From Cellulomonas sp. Root485 (lineage in GTDB: Bacteria; Actinomycetota; Actinomycetes; Actinomycetales; Cellulomonadaceae): 64,000 nucleotides of DNA. The translations under genes and the position numbers were made by a program. Positions within the stretch are counted from its first letter, which is position 1; each line of letters starts with the position of its first letter. Under the pieces are notes generated by a model, which saw only the letters and a list, made by a program, of their open reading frames with translations, had not been told where the DNA came from and did no database searches. Of this stretch, positions 17,831-27,200 are shown piece by piece. The stretch is from the NCBI RefSeq assembly GCF_001426705.1, contig NZ_LMFC01000001.1, positions 1,331,355-1,395,354 on the forward strand, written 5' to 3'.

Positions 17831-18814
17831 TCACCACCAGCCCTGGCGCTTGGCCCACCACAGCAGGCTCCCCGACATCGCGAGCATGACGGCGAGTGCG
17901 ACACCGAGCGGGATCACGGTCGTCCGGTCGTTGACGATGAGGTTCATGCCGAGCACCGAGGCGAGCGCGGTGATGGGCAGGGTGACGACCGCGATCACCG
18001 CGAGCCGTTCGGCGGCGATCGTCATCTTGGTCTCGGTCCGGGTGCGATAGAACTCGATGACGCCCTGCAGGTAGTCCTTCTCCTCGCCCGCGAGGCCCGC
18101 GATGCGGTCGAACTGGTCGATCAGGTCGGTCACCAGGTGCCGGCTCTCGTCGGGGACGGCGCGCGGCAGCCCGGCCAGGCGCCGGTAGATCTCGGCGGTC
18201 TGCGCGGCGATCGTCTTCACGGCAAGGAGCCCGTGCCGCGTACGGAACATCTCGTCGAGGAAGTGCTCGGGGTTGCCGTAGGCGCCGTCGGTGACGCGTC
18301 GCTCCAGCTCCCACACGTCGCTCGTCAGGTCCTCGACGAACCTCTCCATGCGCCGCGTCAGTGTCGAGACGATCGCGTGGGAGATGTCGAAGGACGTCCG
18401 CGGCCGCAACCGGCCGGCGCGGATGCGCTCGAGGACCTCGCGGGTGTCGCGCAGGGCCACCTCGATCGGGACCGCCGGGTTGACCGGGCCATGGACGGTG
18501 ACGAGGTAGCGGGGTCCGATCAGCCGGTCGAGCTCGACGTGGTGGACGTGACCACCAGCCCCGCGCTCCGGGGCGTGCAGGACGAGGAAGAGCGAGCTCG
18601 CGTACGCGTGCAGCTTGGGCAACCGGTTGCGGACCTCGCAGTCGTGCACGGCCAAGGGGTGCAGCCCGAACGTGGTGGAGAGCACGTCGGCGGCCTCGGG
18701 CGACCACTGCGGGATGTCCACCCACACGATCCCGTGCCGTCCGGAGAGGAGCTCGGGCAGCTCGTCGACCGCACACTCGCGGACGCCGTCGTCGGTGATG
18801 AGGTACACGTCCAC
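17831..18814 (-). CDS. corA: CorA-family magnesium transporter
   Basis: The 327-residue CorA-type divalent-cation channel has a large N-terminal cytoplasmic domain and two C-terminal membrane helices. The diagnostic GMN motif is present (LASVLGMNLIVND), followed by the second helix (LGVALAVMLAMSGSLLWWAK). The GTG start at 18814 is chosen because GGAGG lies just upstream; the frame continues further without a ribosome site. It is transcribed away from the GT2 synthase, from which it is separated by a 403-nt gap. Confidence 0.9.
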   Translation of the reverse strand: MDVYLITDDGVRECAVDELPELLSGRHGIVWVDIPQWSPEAADVLSTTFGLHPLAVHDCEVRNRLPKLHAYASSLFLVLHAPERGAGGHVHHVELDRLIGPRYLVTVHGPVNPAVPIEVALRDTREVLERIRAGRLRPRTSFDISHAIVSTLTRRMERFVEDLTSDVWELERRVTDGAYGNPEHFLDEMFRTRHGLLAVKTIAAQTAEIYRRLAGLPRAVPDESRHLVTDLIDQFDRIAGLAGEEKDYLQGVIEFYRTRTETKMTIAAERLAVIAVVTLPITALASVLGMNLIVNDRTTVIPLGVALAVMLAMSGSLLWWAKRQGWW

Positions 18815-19022
18815 GCTCCGCCTCCCACCGCCATCATGCTGCGGGAACGCGTCGGTCGCGCGCCCGGGAGCCGATGCGTGGATGGGCGCTCGACACCGTC
18901 CGCCCGGTGGCTGGCGAAGGGTCGCGGGGGAGTTCACCCACCCCCGTCCAGGCGTGGTCGCCCTGCCGTTCCCACATCGTGGACGCGTTCTCACGCTGTG
19001 ACGTGGCGCACCGTCGTTGGGG

Positions 19023-19051
19023 TGGACATGTCCCGATGTGCTCCGTAGCGT
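19023..19051 (+). promoter_or_regulatory. Promoter of the GT2 synthase operon
   Basis: TGGACA (19023-19028) and TAGCGT (19046-19051) are separated by 17 nt, close to the -35/-10 consensus of the actinobacterial housekeeping sigma factor. Transcription would start near 19058, giving a long leader before ATG 19218. Confidence 0.55.
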
Positions 19052-19162
19052 CGTTGTCATCACAAGGGCGGCGGCGCCTGTCGGAACCGGGTTTTCAGCA
19101 CCGGGACCTCAGGTCCGACGCCCTTCGTGCATCTGGCGCCAATGTCGCTGTCACACCGGTCA

Positions 19163-19182
19163 GGTGGGCCCGTGAGCCCACC
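19163..19182 (+). promoter_or_regulatory. Hairpin in the GT2 operon leader
   Basis: GGTGGGC pairs perfectly with GCCCACC around a CCGTGA loop. It lies 36 nt before the start codon, too far to mask the ribosome site directly, and has no T-run for a terminator. It may belong to a larger leader fold. Confidence 0.35.
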
Positions 19183-19217
19183 CGGCCGTCCGACTGGACG
19201 ACCGAAGGGCGCGAAGA

Positions 19218-20921
19218 ATGGCCACGACGTTCGACAAGCTTCTGCTCGAACCACGCCGATCCGACCAGGTCAGGATCAAGCCCACGAGGGCGGGCGAGAA
19301 CCAGTCCGCCCAGAGCCCGTCACTCATGCTGCTCGTCCTGCTGGCCTGCGCCGGCGTCATCATCTACGCGGTGTTCCTGCTGAACCCGGCCAACCGGGGC
19401 GACTGGCTGCCGTACACGCTCGTGATCGTCGCGGAGTCCGTCCTCGTGGCGCACGCCCTGCTGGCGATGTGGACCGTGCTGTCCAGCGGGCACGACCCGC
19501 GCGGGTTCGCGTTCCACCACGCCCAGGACCGGCTGTACGACCTCGGCGAGATCATCCGCGACAACACCGAGAAGGACCCGCGCGCCTGGCGCATGTACCT
19601 GCAGGAGTGGCCGATCACCGTCGACGTCTTCATCACGACGTACGGCGAGGACCTCGAGACCATCCGGCGGACGGTGTCCGCAGCGGTCGCGATGCAGGGC
19701 AAGCACGACACGTGGGTGCTCGACGACGGTCGGTCCGACGAGGTCCGCGACCTCACCGCGGAGCTCGGTGCGCGGTACATCCGGCGGCTGTCGAGCAACG
19801 GCGCCAAGGCCGGCAACATCAACCACGCGCTGTCGATCGCCAAGGGTGACTTCTTCGTCATCTTCGACGCCGACTTCGTGCCGCTGCCGCAGTTCCTGCA
19901 CGAGACCGTGCCGTTCTTCGCCACCGACGACGTCGCGTTCGTGCAGACGCCGCAGGTGTACGGGAACCTCGACACGGTCATCTCCAAGGGCGCCGGCTAC
20001 ATGCAGTCGGTGTTCTACAAGTTCATCCAGCCCGGCCGGAACCGGTTCAACGCGGCGTTCTCGGTGGGCACCAACGTCATCTACCGACGCTCCGCCGCGG
20101 ACTCGGTGGGCGGCATCTACTCCGACTCCAAGTCGGAGGACGTCTGGACGTCGCTGATGCTGCACGAGAAGGGCTGGCGGACGGTCTACATCCCGACCGA
20201 GCTCGCCGTCGGTGACACCCCCGAGACCGTCGAGGCCTACACCAAGCAGCAGCTGCGCTGGGCGACGGGCGGCTTCGAGATCATGCTCACCCACAACCCG
20301 CTGGCGCCGAAGCGCAACCTCACGATGGACCAGCGGCTGCAGTACCTGGTGACCTCGACGCACTACCTGACCGGCATCGCGCCGCTCCTGCTGATCCTGG
20401 TGCCACCTCTGCAGATCTACTTCAACCTCACGCCCATGAACCTGACCATCACGCCGCTCACCTGGGCGCTGTACTACGCAGGGTTCTACGTGATGCAGAT
20501 CCTGGTGGCGTTCTACACCTTGGGCTCGTTCCGGTGGCAGGTGCTCCTGCTCGCCGCGGTGTCGTTCCCGATCTACACGCGTGCCTTGATCAACGCCATC
20601 TTCAAGAAGGACCAGAAGTGGCACGTGACCGGGCAGAAGGGCGCGTACCGCTCCCCCTTCGCGTTCATGGTCCCGCAGGTCCTGTTCTTCCAGTTCCTGC
20701 TCATCACCACGGTGGTCGGCCTCTGGAAGGACATGGGCAACGGGTACGGGAGCCTCGCGGTCGCCTGGAACGCCACCAACACCCTGATCCTCGGAGGCTT
20801 CGTCGTCACCGCCTGGAAGGAAGGCCACCGCGCCCGAGGCGCCATCAAGGCGCAGAAGCGCGCCGCTCGATCGACCCCTGCGACCGTCCCCGCCACCGCA
20901 CTTCCCGGAGGTGCAGCATGA
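19218..20921 (+). CDS. Processive family 2 glycosyltransferase (cellulose/curdlan-synthase type)
   Basis: The 567-residue membrane synthase has two N-terminal helices (about 36-56 and 67-91), a cytoplasmic GT-A domain, and about five C-terminal helices (about 388-533). All processive GT2 motifs are visible: DDG (169-171), the DAD triad (217-219), SED with Asp308, and QQLRW (344-348). Such enzymes polymerise beta-linked glucans from UDP-sugar and extrude the chain. No PilZ domain follows, unlike BcsA. The ATG overlap with a membrane-fusion-like gene and a GH81 beta-1,3-glucanase suggests a beta-1,3-glucan (curdlan-like) product; cellulose or hyaluronan-like products remain possible. Confidence 0.88.
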   Translation: MATTFDKLLLEPRRSDQVRIKPTRAGENQSAQSPSLMLLVLLACAGVIIYAVFLLNPANRGDWLPYTLVIVAESVLVAHALLAMWTVLSSGHDPRGFAFHHAQDRLYDLGEIIRDNTEKDPRAWRMYLQEWPITVDVFITTYGEDLETIRRTVSAAVAMQGKHDTWVLDDGRSDEVRDLTAELGARYIRRLSSNGAKAGNINHALSIAKGDFFVIFDADFVPLPQFLHETVPFFATDDVAFVQTPQVYGNLDTVISKGAGYMQSVFYKFIQPGRNRFNAAFSVGTNVIYRRSAADSVGGIYSDSKSEDVWTSLMLHEKGWRTVYIPTELAVGDTPETVEAYTKQQLRWATGGFEIMLTHNPLAPKRNLTMDQRLQYLVTSTHYLTGIAPLLLILVPPLQIYFNLTPMNLTITPLTWALYYAGFYVMQILVAFYTLGSFRWQVLLLAAVSFPIYTRALINAIFKKDQKWHVTGQKGAYRSPFAFMVPQVLFFQFLLITTVVGLWKDMGNGYGSLAVAWNATNTLILGGFVVTAWKEGHRARGAIKAQKRAARSTPATVPATALPGGAA

Positions 20922-21649
20922 CCTGGACCAGCCGCATCCGACTGCTCGCGAGCATGCTCGTCGTGCTCGTCGTCGCCGCCCTGGCGACCTACCAGCTCAA
21001 CGAGACGCGAGGGGTCGCCGTCAGCGACTCCGCGCAGATCCTCGCCAAGTCCTACGGCGTCGGCACGCCCTACTCGGGTCTGGTCGTCGACCAGCTCGTC
21101 GACGTCGGGGACGAGGTGACGACGGGCCAGCAGCTCTTCGTCATCGACTCGGCGACGCTCCAGTACGACGTGAAGAACGGCTTCGCACGCACGTCGACGG
21201 AGGCGACCCAGATCGACGCCGAAGGTCGGCTCGTCGTCCTTGCCACGGGCGACGGCGTCGTGACCGAGATCGCCTCCGAGCGGGGCACGTTCGTCCAGTC
21301 CGCCACGCAGCTGGCGACGGTGCAGCGGGCGGACACCCTGTACGTGCAGGCCGAGTACACGCTCACACCGAAGGAGTACGCACGGGTGGCGGACGACGCC
21401 ACGGCGACCGTCGTCCTGCCGAACCAGCGCACGATCACGGTGCACGTGTCCGAGGTGAAGGTCGAGACCGTCGCGGGCAGCGCCCAGGCGGTGCTCACGC
21501 TCACCGGCGGCTCGCTGGTGGACGGTGCGCAGAACGGCCTGGTCTCCGCGGGTACGCCCGTGACCGCCGAGCTGCAGCTGGACAACGACGGGGTGGTGAC
21601 GCGGACCGCGGCCTCGGTGAAGACCTATCTGGGAGGACTCTTCCGATGA
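20918..21649 (+). CDS. Membrane-fusion (HlyD/biotinyl-lipoyl-like) protein of the glycan operon
   Basis: The 243-residue protein has one N-terminal membrane anchor (LLASMLVVLVVAALATYQL) and an extracytoplasmic region rich in short beta strands. The segment SGLVVDQLVDVGDEVTTGQQLFVI is a clear biotinyl/lipoyl-type half-motif, with the second half near TGDGVVTEIASERGTFV, as in HlyD-type adaptors. ATG 20918 overlaps the synthase stop by 4 nt and has GGAGG upstream; its own stop overlaps the glucanase start. It probably forms a periplasmic-side extension guiding the nascent chain, analogous to BcsB or AlgK roles, but this is inference. Confidence 0.75.
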   Translation: MTWTSRIRLLASMLVVLVVAALATYQLNETRGVAVSDSAQILAKSYGVGTPYSGLVVDQLVDVGDEVTTGQQLFVIDSATLQYDVKNGFARTSTEATQIDAEGRLVVLATGDGVVTEIASERGTFVQSATQLATVQRADTLYVQAEYTLTPKEYARVADDATATVVLPNQRTITVHVSEVKVETVAGSAQAVLTLTGGSLVDGAQNGLVSAGTPVTAELQLDNDGVVTRTAASVKTYLGGLFR

Positions 21650-23787
21650 CGACTCGAACCACAGACTCCTTGACCGAGGTGCGACCCCCGCCCACGACCC
21701 GGCGCCGGTGGTGGGTGATCGCTGCGGCGGGCGCGGTCGTCGTGGCACTGGTGGCGGTCGTCGTGGCGGTCGCCCCGTGGGCGAAGGACAGCCCCGCGCC
21801 GGCCGCCGGTGGCGGTCCCGGGTCGGCTCCCGTCGCCGACGTGAGCGGTCCGCCCGACGCGACCCCGCCGGAGGTCGACACCGCGGCTCTCGTCGCGGCC
21901 GTCCCGGCCGAGTCCCTCGCCAAGATCGACCCGGTGCGGCTCGCGCCCGGCGTGGTGCCGCCCAGCAACCGCTGGTACAGCGGCCTCGTGTTCGGGGAGC
22001 AGCCGCAGCCGGTGTTCGCCGAGCCCCTCTCGTTCGGGCTCACGGACTCGGGCTTCACGCTCGGGCTGCCGACCCCGACGGTGGACTCGAAGGTCATCAT
22101 CGCGCCGCACGTGCCGGCCGTGACCGTGGACGCCGGCGCCGCCTCGGCCCAGGTCAGTGCCGCGGACCCGGTGAGCGTCACCATCGACCTGCTCGACGGG
22201 TCGGGCGCGGTGCTGGGCCACGTGGTGCTGGCGGCGGGCTCGCCGTTCGTCAGCCTCACGGCCGAGCAGGACGTGACGCTGAGCTCGACCGTGGCCGGCG
22301 GTGCGTTCGAGCCGGGCGACGACGGCGCGGCGACCGCCGACGCGGGCACCTCGCAGTGGGGGCTCGTGGGCGGGACGACGGACGGCGGCTCGACGACGCT
22401 GAGCGCCGGGTCGACGGCCACCTGGTACGCGCTGCCCCCGGACGCGACCGACGCGGCGGCGACCACCCTGCGCACCGCGGCAGCCGACCCGGTCACCGGG
22501 GTCGACGTCACCTACGGCGTGGACGACCAGGTCGCCCGCACCACCCTCACGTACCGCACGGCCGGCGGCGCGCCGACCGCGTACGTGCTCATGCCGCACC
22601 ACCGCACCGGCGACCAGCCGGAGCGCGAGGACTGCGGGCTGGGCGCCTACCCGAGCGTCTACGGCGACCTGGAGCTGTGCGCCGGCTCCCAGCTGACCTC
22701 CTTCGCACCGGCGCTGCCGGCCACCGGACAGCTGGACCTCGGCGGCATCTCCGACGACCAGCGCACGGCGATCGTCGACGCGCTGAAGGCCGATGTCGCG
22801 GACACCCCGGCGTTCCCGTCCGACACGTACTTCGGGGGCAAGGCGCTGAACCGTGCGGCCTCGCTCGTCGTGCTCGGCGAGCAGCTGGGGGTGCCGGACG
22901 TCGTGGCCGACCTGCGGGCCACGACCACCGACGCCCTGCGGGAGTGGGCCGAGCCCGACGGGTGCACGCGGCGCGACGCCCGGTGCGTGGTGTACGACGA
23001 GGGCGCCCGGTCGGCCATCGGCCTCACGCCGTCGTTCGGCTCGGACGAGCTCAACGACCACCACTTCCACTACGGCTACTTCCTGGCCGCGGCTGGCCTG
23101 CTGGCGACGGACGACCCGGCCCTCGCCGACGAGCTCGCACCCGTGATGAACCTGCTCGCGCAGGACATCGCGGCGGCGCAGGCGTCGAGCGAGCTGCCGC
23201 AGCTGCGGTCGTTCGACCCGTACGCCGGGCACTCGTGGGCGTCGGGGACGTCCCCGTTCGCCGACGGTAACAACCAGGAGTCGTCGTCGGAGGCGGTCAC
23301 CGCCTGGAACGGCCTGGGCCTGTGGGCGCAGGCGTCCGGCCAGCCGGAGCTGGCGACGGAGGCCACCTGGCTCGCGTCGACCGAGGCGCTCACGGCCCGG
23401 ACGTACTGGACGGCGCCGGACCTCGAGCAGTTCGAGGGCTTCGACCACACCATGGTGTCGCTCAACTGGGGCGGCAAGCGGGACTACGCGACGTGGTTCA
23501 GCCCGGAGCCGAGCGCGATCCTCGGGATCCAGCTCATCCCCATGGGTCCGGTGCAGACCTCGATCGCGCTGGGCGTGGACCCGGAGCAGATCCGGGCGTC
23601 CGTCGAGGAGGCGACCCCGGGCGGGTACGGCGTGCAGTTCGGCGGCTACCTGCTCATGTACCGGGCGCTGGCCGGCGCGGACGACGCGGCGGCTGCCTGG
23701 GAGGAGGCGATGAGCCTGCCCGACGTCGCGATCGACGACGGCACCTCCCGTGCGGCGACGCTGGCGTTCATCGCGGCGGCCGGCTGA
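21646..23787 (+). CDS. Membrane-anchored GH81 endo-beta-1,3-glucanase
   Basis: The 713-residue protein has a single N-terminal membrane helix (WWVIAAAGAVVVALVAVVVAVAP without a clear cleavage site), a short Pro/Gly linker, and a full GH81 catalytic domain. GH81 hallmarks are ELNDHHFHYGYF (Asp471) and NNQESSSEA (Glu545, Glu549), followed by ATWFSPEPSAILGIQ. GH81 enzymes cut beta-1,3-glucan by inversion. The ATG overlaps the preceding stop, and GGGAGG lies at 21632-21637. By analogy with BcsZ beside cellulose synthase, it may trim or proofread the exported glucan. Confidence 0.88.
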   Translation: MTTRTTDSLTEVRPPPTTRRRWWVIAAAGAVVVALVAVVVAVAPWAKDSPAPAAGGGPGSAPVADVSGPPDATPPEVDTAALVAAVPAESLAKIDPVRLAPGVVPPSNRWYSGLVFGEQPQPVFAEPLSFGLTDSGFTLGLPTPTVDSKVIIAPHVPAVTVDAGAASAQVSAADPVSVTIDLLDGSGAVLGHVVLAAGSPFVSLTAEQDVTLSSTVAGGAFEPGDDGAATADAGTSQWGLVGGTTDGGSTTLSAGSTATWYALPPDATDAAATTLRTAAADPVTGVDVTYGVDDQVARTTLTYRTAGGAPTAYVLMPHHRTGDQPEREDCGLGAYPSVYGDLELCAGSQLTSFAPALPATGQLDLGGISDDQRTAIVDALKADVADTPAFPSDTYFGGKALNRAASLVVLGEQLGVPDVVADLRATTTDALREWAEPDGCTRRDARCVVYDEGARSAIGLTPSFGSDELNDHHFHYGYFLAAAGLLATDDPALADELAPVMNLLAQDIAAAQASSELPQLRSFDPYAGHSWASGTSPFADGNNQESSSEAVTAWNGLGLWAQASGQPELATEATWLASTEALTARTYWTAPDLEQFEGFDHTMVSLNWGGKRDYATWFSPEPSAILGIQLIPMGPVQTSIALGVDPEQIRASVEEATPGGYGVQFGGYLLMYRALAGADDAAAAWEEAMSLPDVAIDDGTSRAATLAFIAAAG

Positions 23788-23797
23788 CAGCAGCGAC

Positions 23798-23833
23798 ACG
23801 GCGCCCGTCCCGAGACCTCGGGGCGGGCGCCGT
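23798..23833. terminator. Hairpin terminator after the glycan-synthase operon
   Basis: The arms at 23798-23813 and 23818-23833 (GGCGCCCGTCCCGAG with CTCGGGGCGGGCGCC) pair with one wobble. No T-run follows, which is usual for high-GC actinobacterial terminators. It separates the operon from the secreted glucanase gene. Confidence 0.7.
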
Positions 23834-24247
23834 CGTGCTGCCTGCGAGCACCGGCCGGAGTCGTACCGGCGCTGTCTGAGGTGATTCAACACTTGACTTT
23901 CACCCGGTCCGGGCAGAAGGTGAGCGCAGGAGTGACACGAGTCACCTGGTCAAACCGTCCTCACCGGCGAGGGCGCGCTTCCCGGGTCGGTTCGACATCC
24001 ACCCCTCGGCCAGCACACGGTCCCCGTGCCGCGGCCGGCTCACTGCGGGCGTTCCCGCCCGCACGTACCGCACCGGGCTGACGCCGTCAGCCCAGGGCCG
24101 CTCAGGCTCGGCGCAACGTCGCGCCGGATCTGACGGCCGAGCTCCAGACCGGCCGTCGTCGGGCGGCCGGACCATCGCGCCCTCAGGCCCGTCGTCGTCG
24201 ACCCTCTGGTCGGTGCGCCGCGCCGTACCTGAACGGAGCCACCCGGA
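23834..24247 (+). other. Regulatory region of the secreted GH81 gene
   Basis: This roughly 410-nt gap contains no credible gene. It holds a TTGACT hexamer (23893-23898) without a good partner -10, and an inverted repeat GTGAC-ACGA-GTCAC (23932-23945) that could be a regulator site. GGAG at 24235-24238 serves the downstream start. Confidence 0.4.
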
Positions 24248-27200
24248 ATGTCTGCTCACCCACGACCGATCCCGTCCCGTCGTCCGCTGGACCGTCGCCG
24301 CCTCGTCGCGATGGTCGCGGTCGGTGCTCTGCTGGCGTACCTGGTGCAGGCGATCGCCCTGCCGGTGGCGCGTGCCGAGGCGGTGACGGTCGGGTCGGGC
24401 AGCTATGCGGAGGGCACCCCCACGGGTGGCGCCGTACCCACGGAGTGCAACAACACCCCGATCACCAACCCGCGGGCCCACGTGACGGCGAACTTCCCGG
24501 CCGGTGCGATCCCGACGAACGACTGGTGGACCTCGCTGCTGTGGCGCAAGTTCAACTGCGCGTCGGTCTCCGAGAACCTCATGGCGCACCCGCTGGCCTT
24601 CCACGCGTACACCACCGGGCTCGGCGTGAGCTACCCGACCACCGCGAGCATCTCCGGGACCGCCACGGGCGTGGGGGAGTACCACTACAACTACGCCGAG
24701 GACTTCAAGCTCGGGATCGCCGGGCTCGACGCGGACGGGAAGGTCGACGGCTACTCCGACTGGACCGTCAGCGAGCTGTGGACCAACGGCGGCAGCAGCC
24801 TGCGCACCACGTTCGGTCACGGCCTGCCCTTCGTCTACGCGACGAAGACCGGCGGCAACGCGACGCTGACGGGTGCGGCCACCCCGACGGTGTGGAGCAA
24901 CGCCAACGCGGCGATCGGCTACACGATCAACGGGCACGACTACGCCGCCTTCGGCCCGACGGGGTCGACGTGGTCGGTCTCGGGCAGCACGATCAGCTCG
25001 TCGCTGAACGGCGGGACCTTCTTCTCCGTCGCAGTGCTGCCCACCACGCCGAGCAGCAGCAACGCCGACCGTGCCGCCGCGCTGAACGCGTTCGCGCCCT
25101 ACGCGCACAACCACGTGACCGGCACCAAGGTCTCGTGGTCGTACAACGAGGCCACCGCCAAGATGACCGCGACCTACGCGTTCACCACGACCGCACGCCA
25201 GGGCTCGGGCACCGGCACGGTCTACGCCCTGTACCCGCACCAGCGGGACAACCTCGCGGGCGTCACCCTGAGCAGCTACTCCTACACCTCCCCGCGCGGG
25301 CCGATGCGCGTCGTCGTCGGCAGCTCGCAGTTCCAGACGGTGACCACGTTCAACGGTGTGCTCCCGCAGCTGGCGAACACCGGCTTCGCGGCCGGCTCCG
25401 CCGACGCCACGCAGCTAAACGGGTACGTCTCCCAGGTCGCCGCGAGCGATCCCTTCGCCGGGTTCGGCGACGACACCTACTGGACCGGCAAGGCGTTCGG
25501 GCGGGCCGCGCAGGTCGCGCAGATGGCCAACCTGACCGGCAACACCGCCGCCCGCGACACGCTCGTCGGCGCGATGCGGACCCGGCTCACGGACTGGATG
25601 ACGGCGTCGCCCGGCGAGACCACCCGGTCGTTCTGGTACAACCCGTCGTGGGGGACGCTGATCGGCTACCCGGCCTCCTACGGCTCGGACACCGACCTCA
25701 ACGACCACCACTTCCACTACGGCTACTACGTGGTGGGCGCCGCCACGGTCGCGCAGTTCGACCCCTCGTGGGCGGCGCAGTCCGCGTACGGCGGGATGGT
25801 CAACACCGTCATCAAGGACGCGGCCAACTGGGACCGCACCGACACCCGGTTCCCGTTCCTGCGCGACTTCGACATCTACGCGGGGCACGACTGGGCCGCC
25901 GGGCACGGTGCGTTCGCGGCCGGCAACAACCAGGAGTCGTCGTCGGAGGGAATGAACTTCGCCAGCGGCCTGATCCAGTGGGGCCAGGTGACCGGCAACA
26001 CCGCGGTCCGTGACCTGGGCATCTACCTGTACACGACGCAGGCCTCCGCCATCGAGAACTACTGGTTCGACACCGACGACGAGGCCTTCCCGGCCGCGTT
26101 CGGGCACTCCACCGTCGGCATGGTCTGGGGCGACGGCGGCTCCTACTCGACGTGGTTCAGCGCCGAGCCGGAGATGATCCAGGGGATCAACCTCCTGCCG
26201 AGCACCGCGGGGCACCTGTACCTGGGCTACAACCCGTCGTACATCAGCCGGAACATCGCCGAGCTCGAACGCAACAACGGCGGTCCCGCGACGGTCTGGC
26301 AGGACATCATCTGGGAGTTCCAGGCCCTGGCCGACGCCCCGACGGCGCTCGCGCAGTTCCGCTCGCAGGCGGGTTCGTACGCGGTCGAGGAGGGGGAGTC
26401 GCGGGCGCACACGTTCTACTGGCTCGAGAGCCTGTCGGGCCTGGGCACCGTCGACCGGTCGGTCACGGCGAACACCCCGCTGCACGCGGTCTTCGTCAAG
26501 AACGGGGTCCGCACCTACCAGGCGGCGAACATGAGCGGGTCGGCGATCACGGTCACCTTCTCCAACGGCGTCACGCTGGCCGTCCCGGCGCGCTCGGTGG
26601 CCAGCTCGAACACCACCGTGCCGTCCGACACGACGGCACCCACGACGCCGGCGTACCTGACCGCGTCGGGCACGACAGCGACCTCGACCAACCTGTCGTG
26701 GACGGCGTCGACCGACAACGTGGGCGTCACCGGGTACGAGGTGCTCCGCAACGGGTCGGTCGTCGCCACCGCATCGGGCACCACCTACGCGGCCGGCGGG
26801 TTGTCGGCGTCGACGACCTACTCGTTCACGGTCCGGGCCCTGGACGCGGCGGGCAACCGCTCGTCCAGCAGCACCCCGCTGTCCGTCACCACGTCGGCAG
26901 CCACCGGCGACACCACGGCTCCGTCGACCCCGACGGGCCTGGCCGCGTCGGGCACCACGTCCTCGGCGACCACCCTCGCGTGGTCGGCGTCCACCGACAA
27001 CGTGGCCGTGACCGGGTACGACGTGCTGCGCGGCGGCACGGTGATCGGCTCGACGTCGAGCCGGACGTACACGGCGAGCGGCCTGTCGCCGTCCACCGCC
27101 TACACGTTCTCCGTGCGGGCGTACGACGCGGCGGGCAACCGGTCAGCGGCCAGCAGCGCGGTGACCGTCACCACGTCCGCGGGGTCGACGGGCATCGACG

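Larger units (their letters stand above)
18815..19217 (+). other. Intergenic region and leader of the glycan-synthase operon
   Basis: This 403-nt gap holds no credible gene. On the plus strand a promoter (19023-19051) predicts a 5' untranslated leader of about 160 nt. The leader contains a GGACCT-C-AGGTCC palindrome (19104-19116) and a perfect hairpin GGTGGGC/GCCCACC (19163-19182). I recognise no known riboswitch family. The corA promoter must also lie here on the other strand, but I cannot place it. Confidence 0.5.

Noticed and set aside
19058..19217. c-di-GMP (GEMM) riboswitch in the GT2 leader
   Set aside because: The conserved GEMM core and tetraloop motifs are not present.
26630..27180. 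Tandem DNA similarity in the secreted glucanase gene considered as a duplication or recombination repeat
   Set aside because: It is the expected similarity of two fibronectin III domains.
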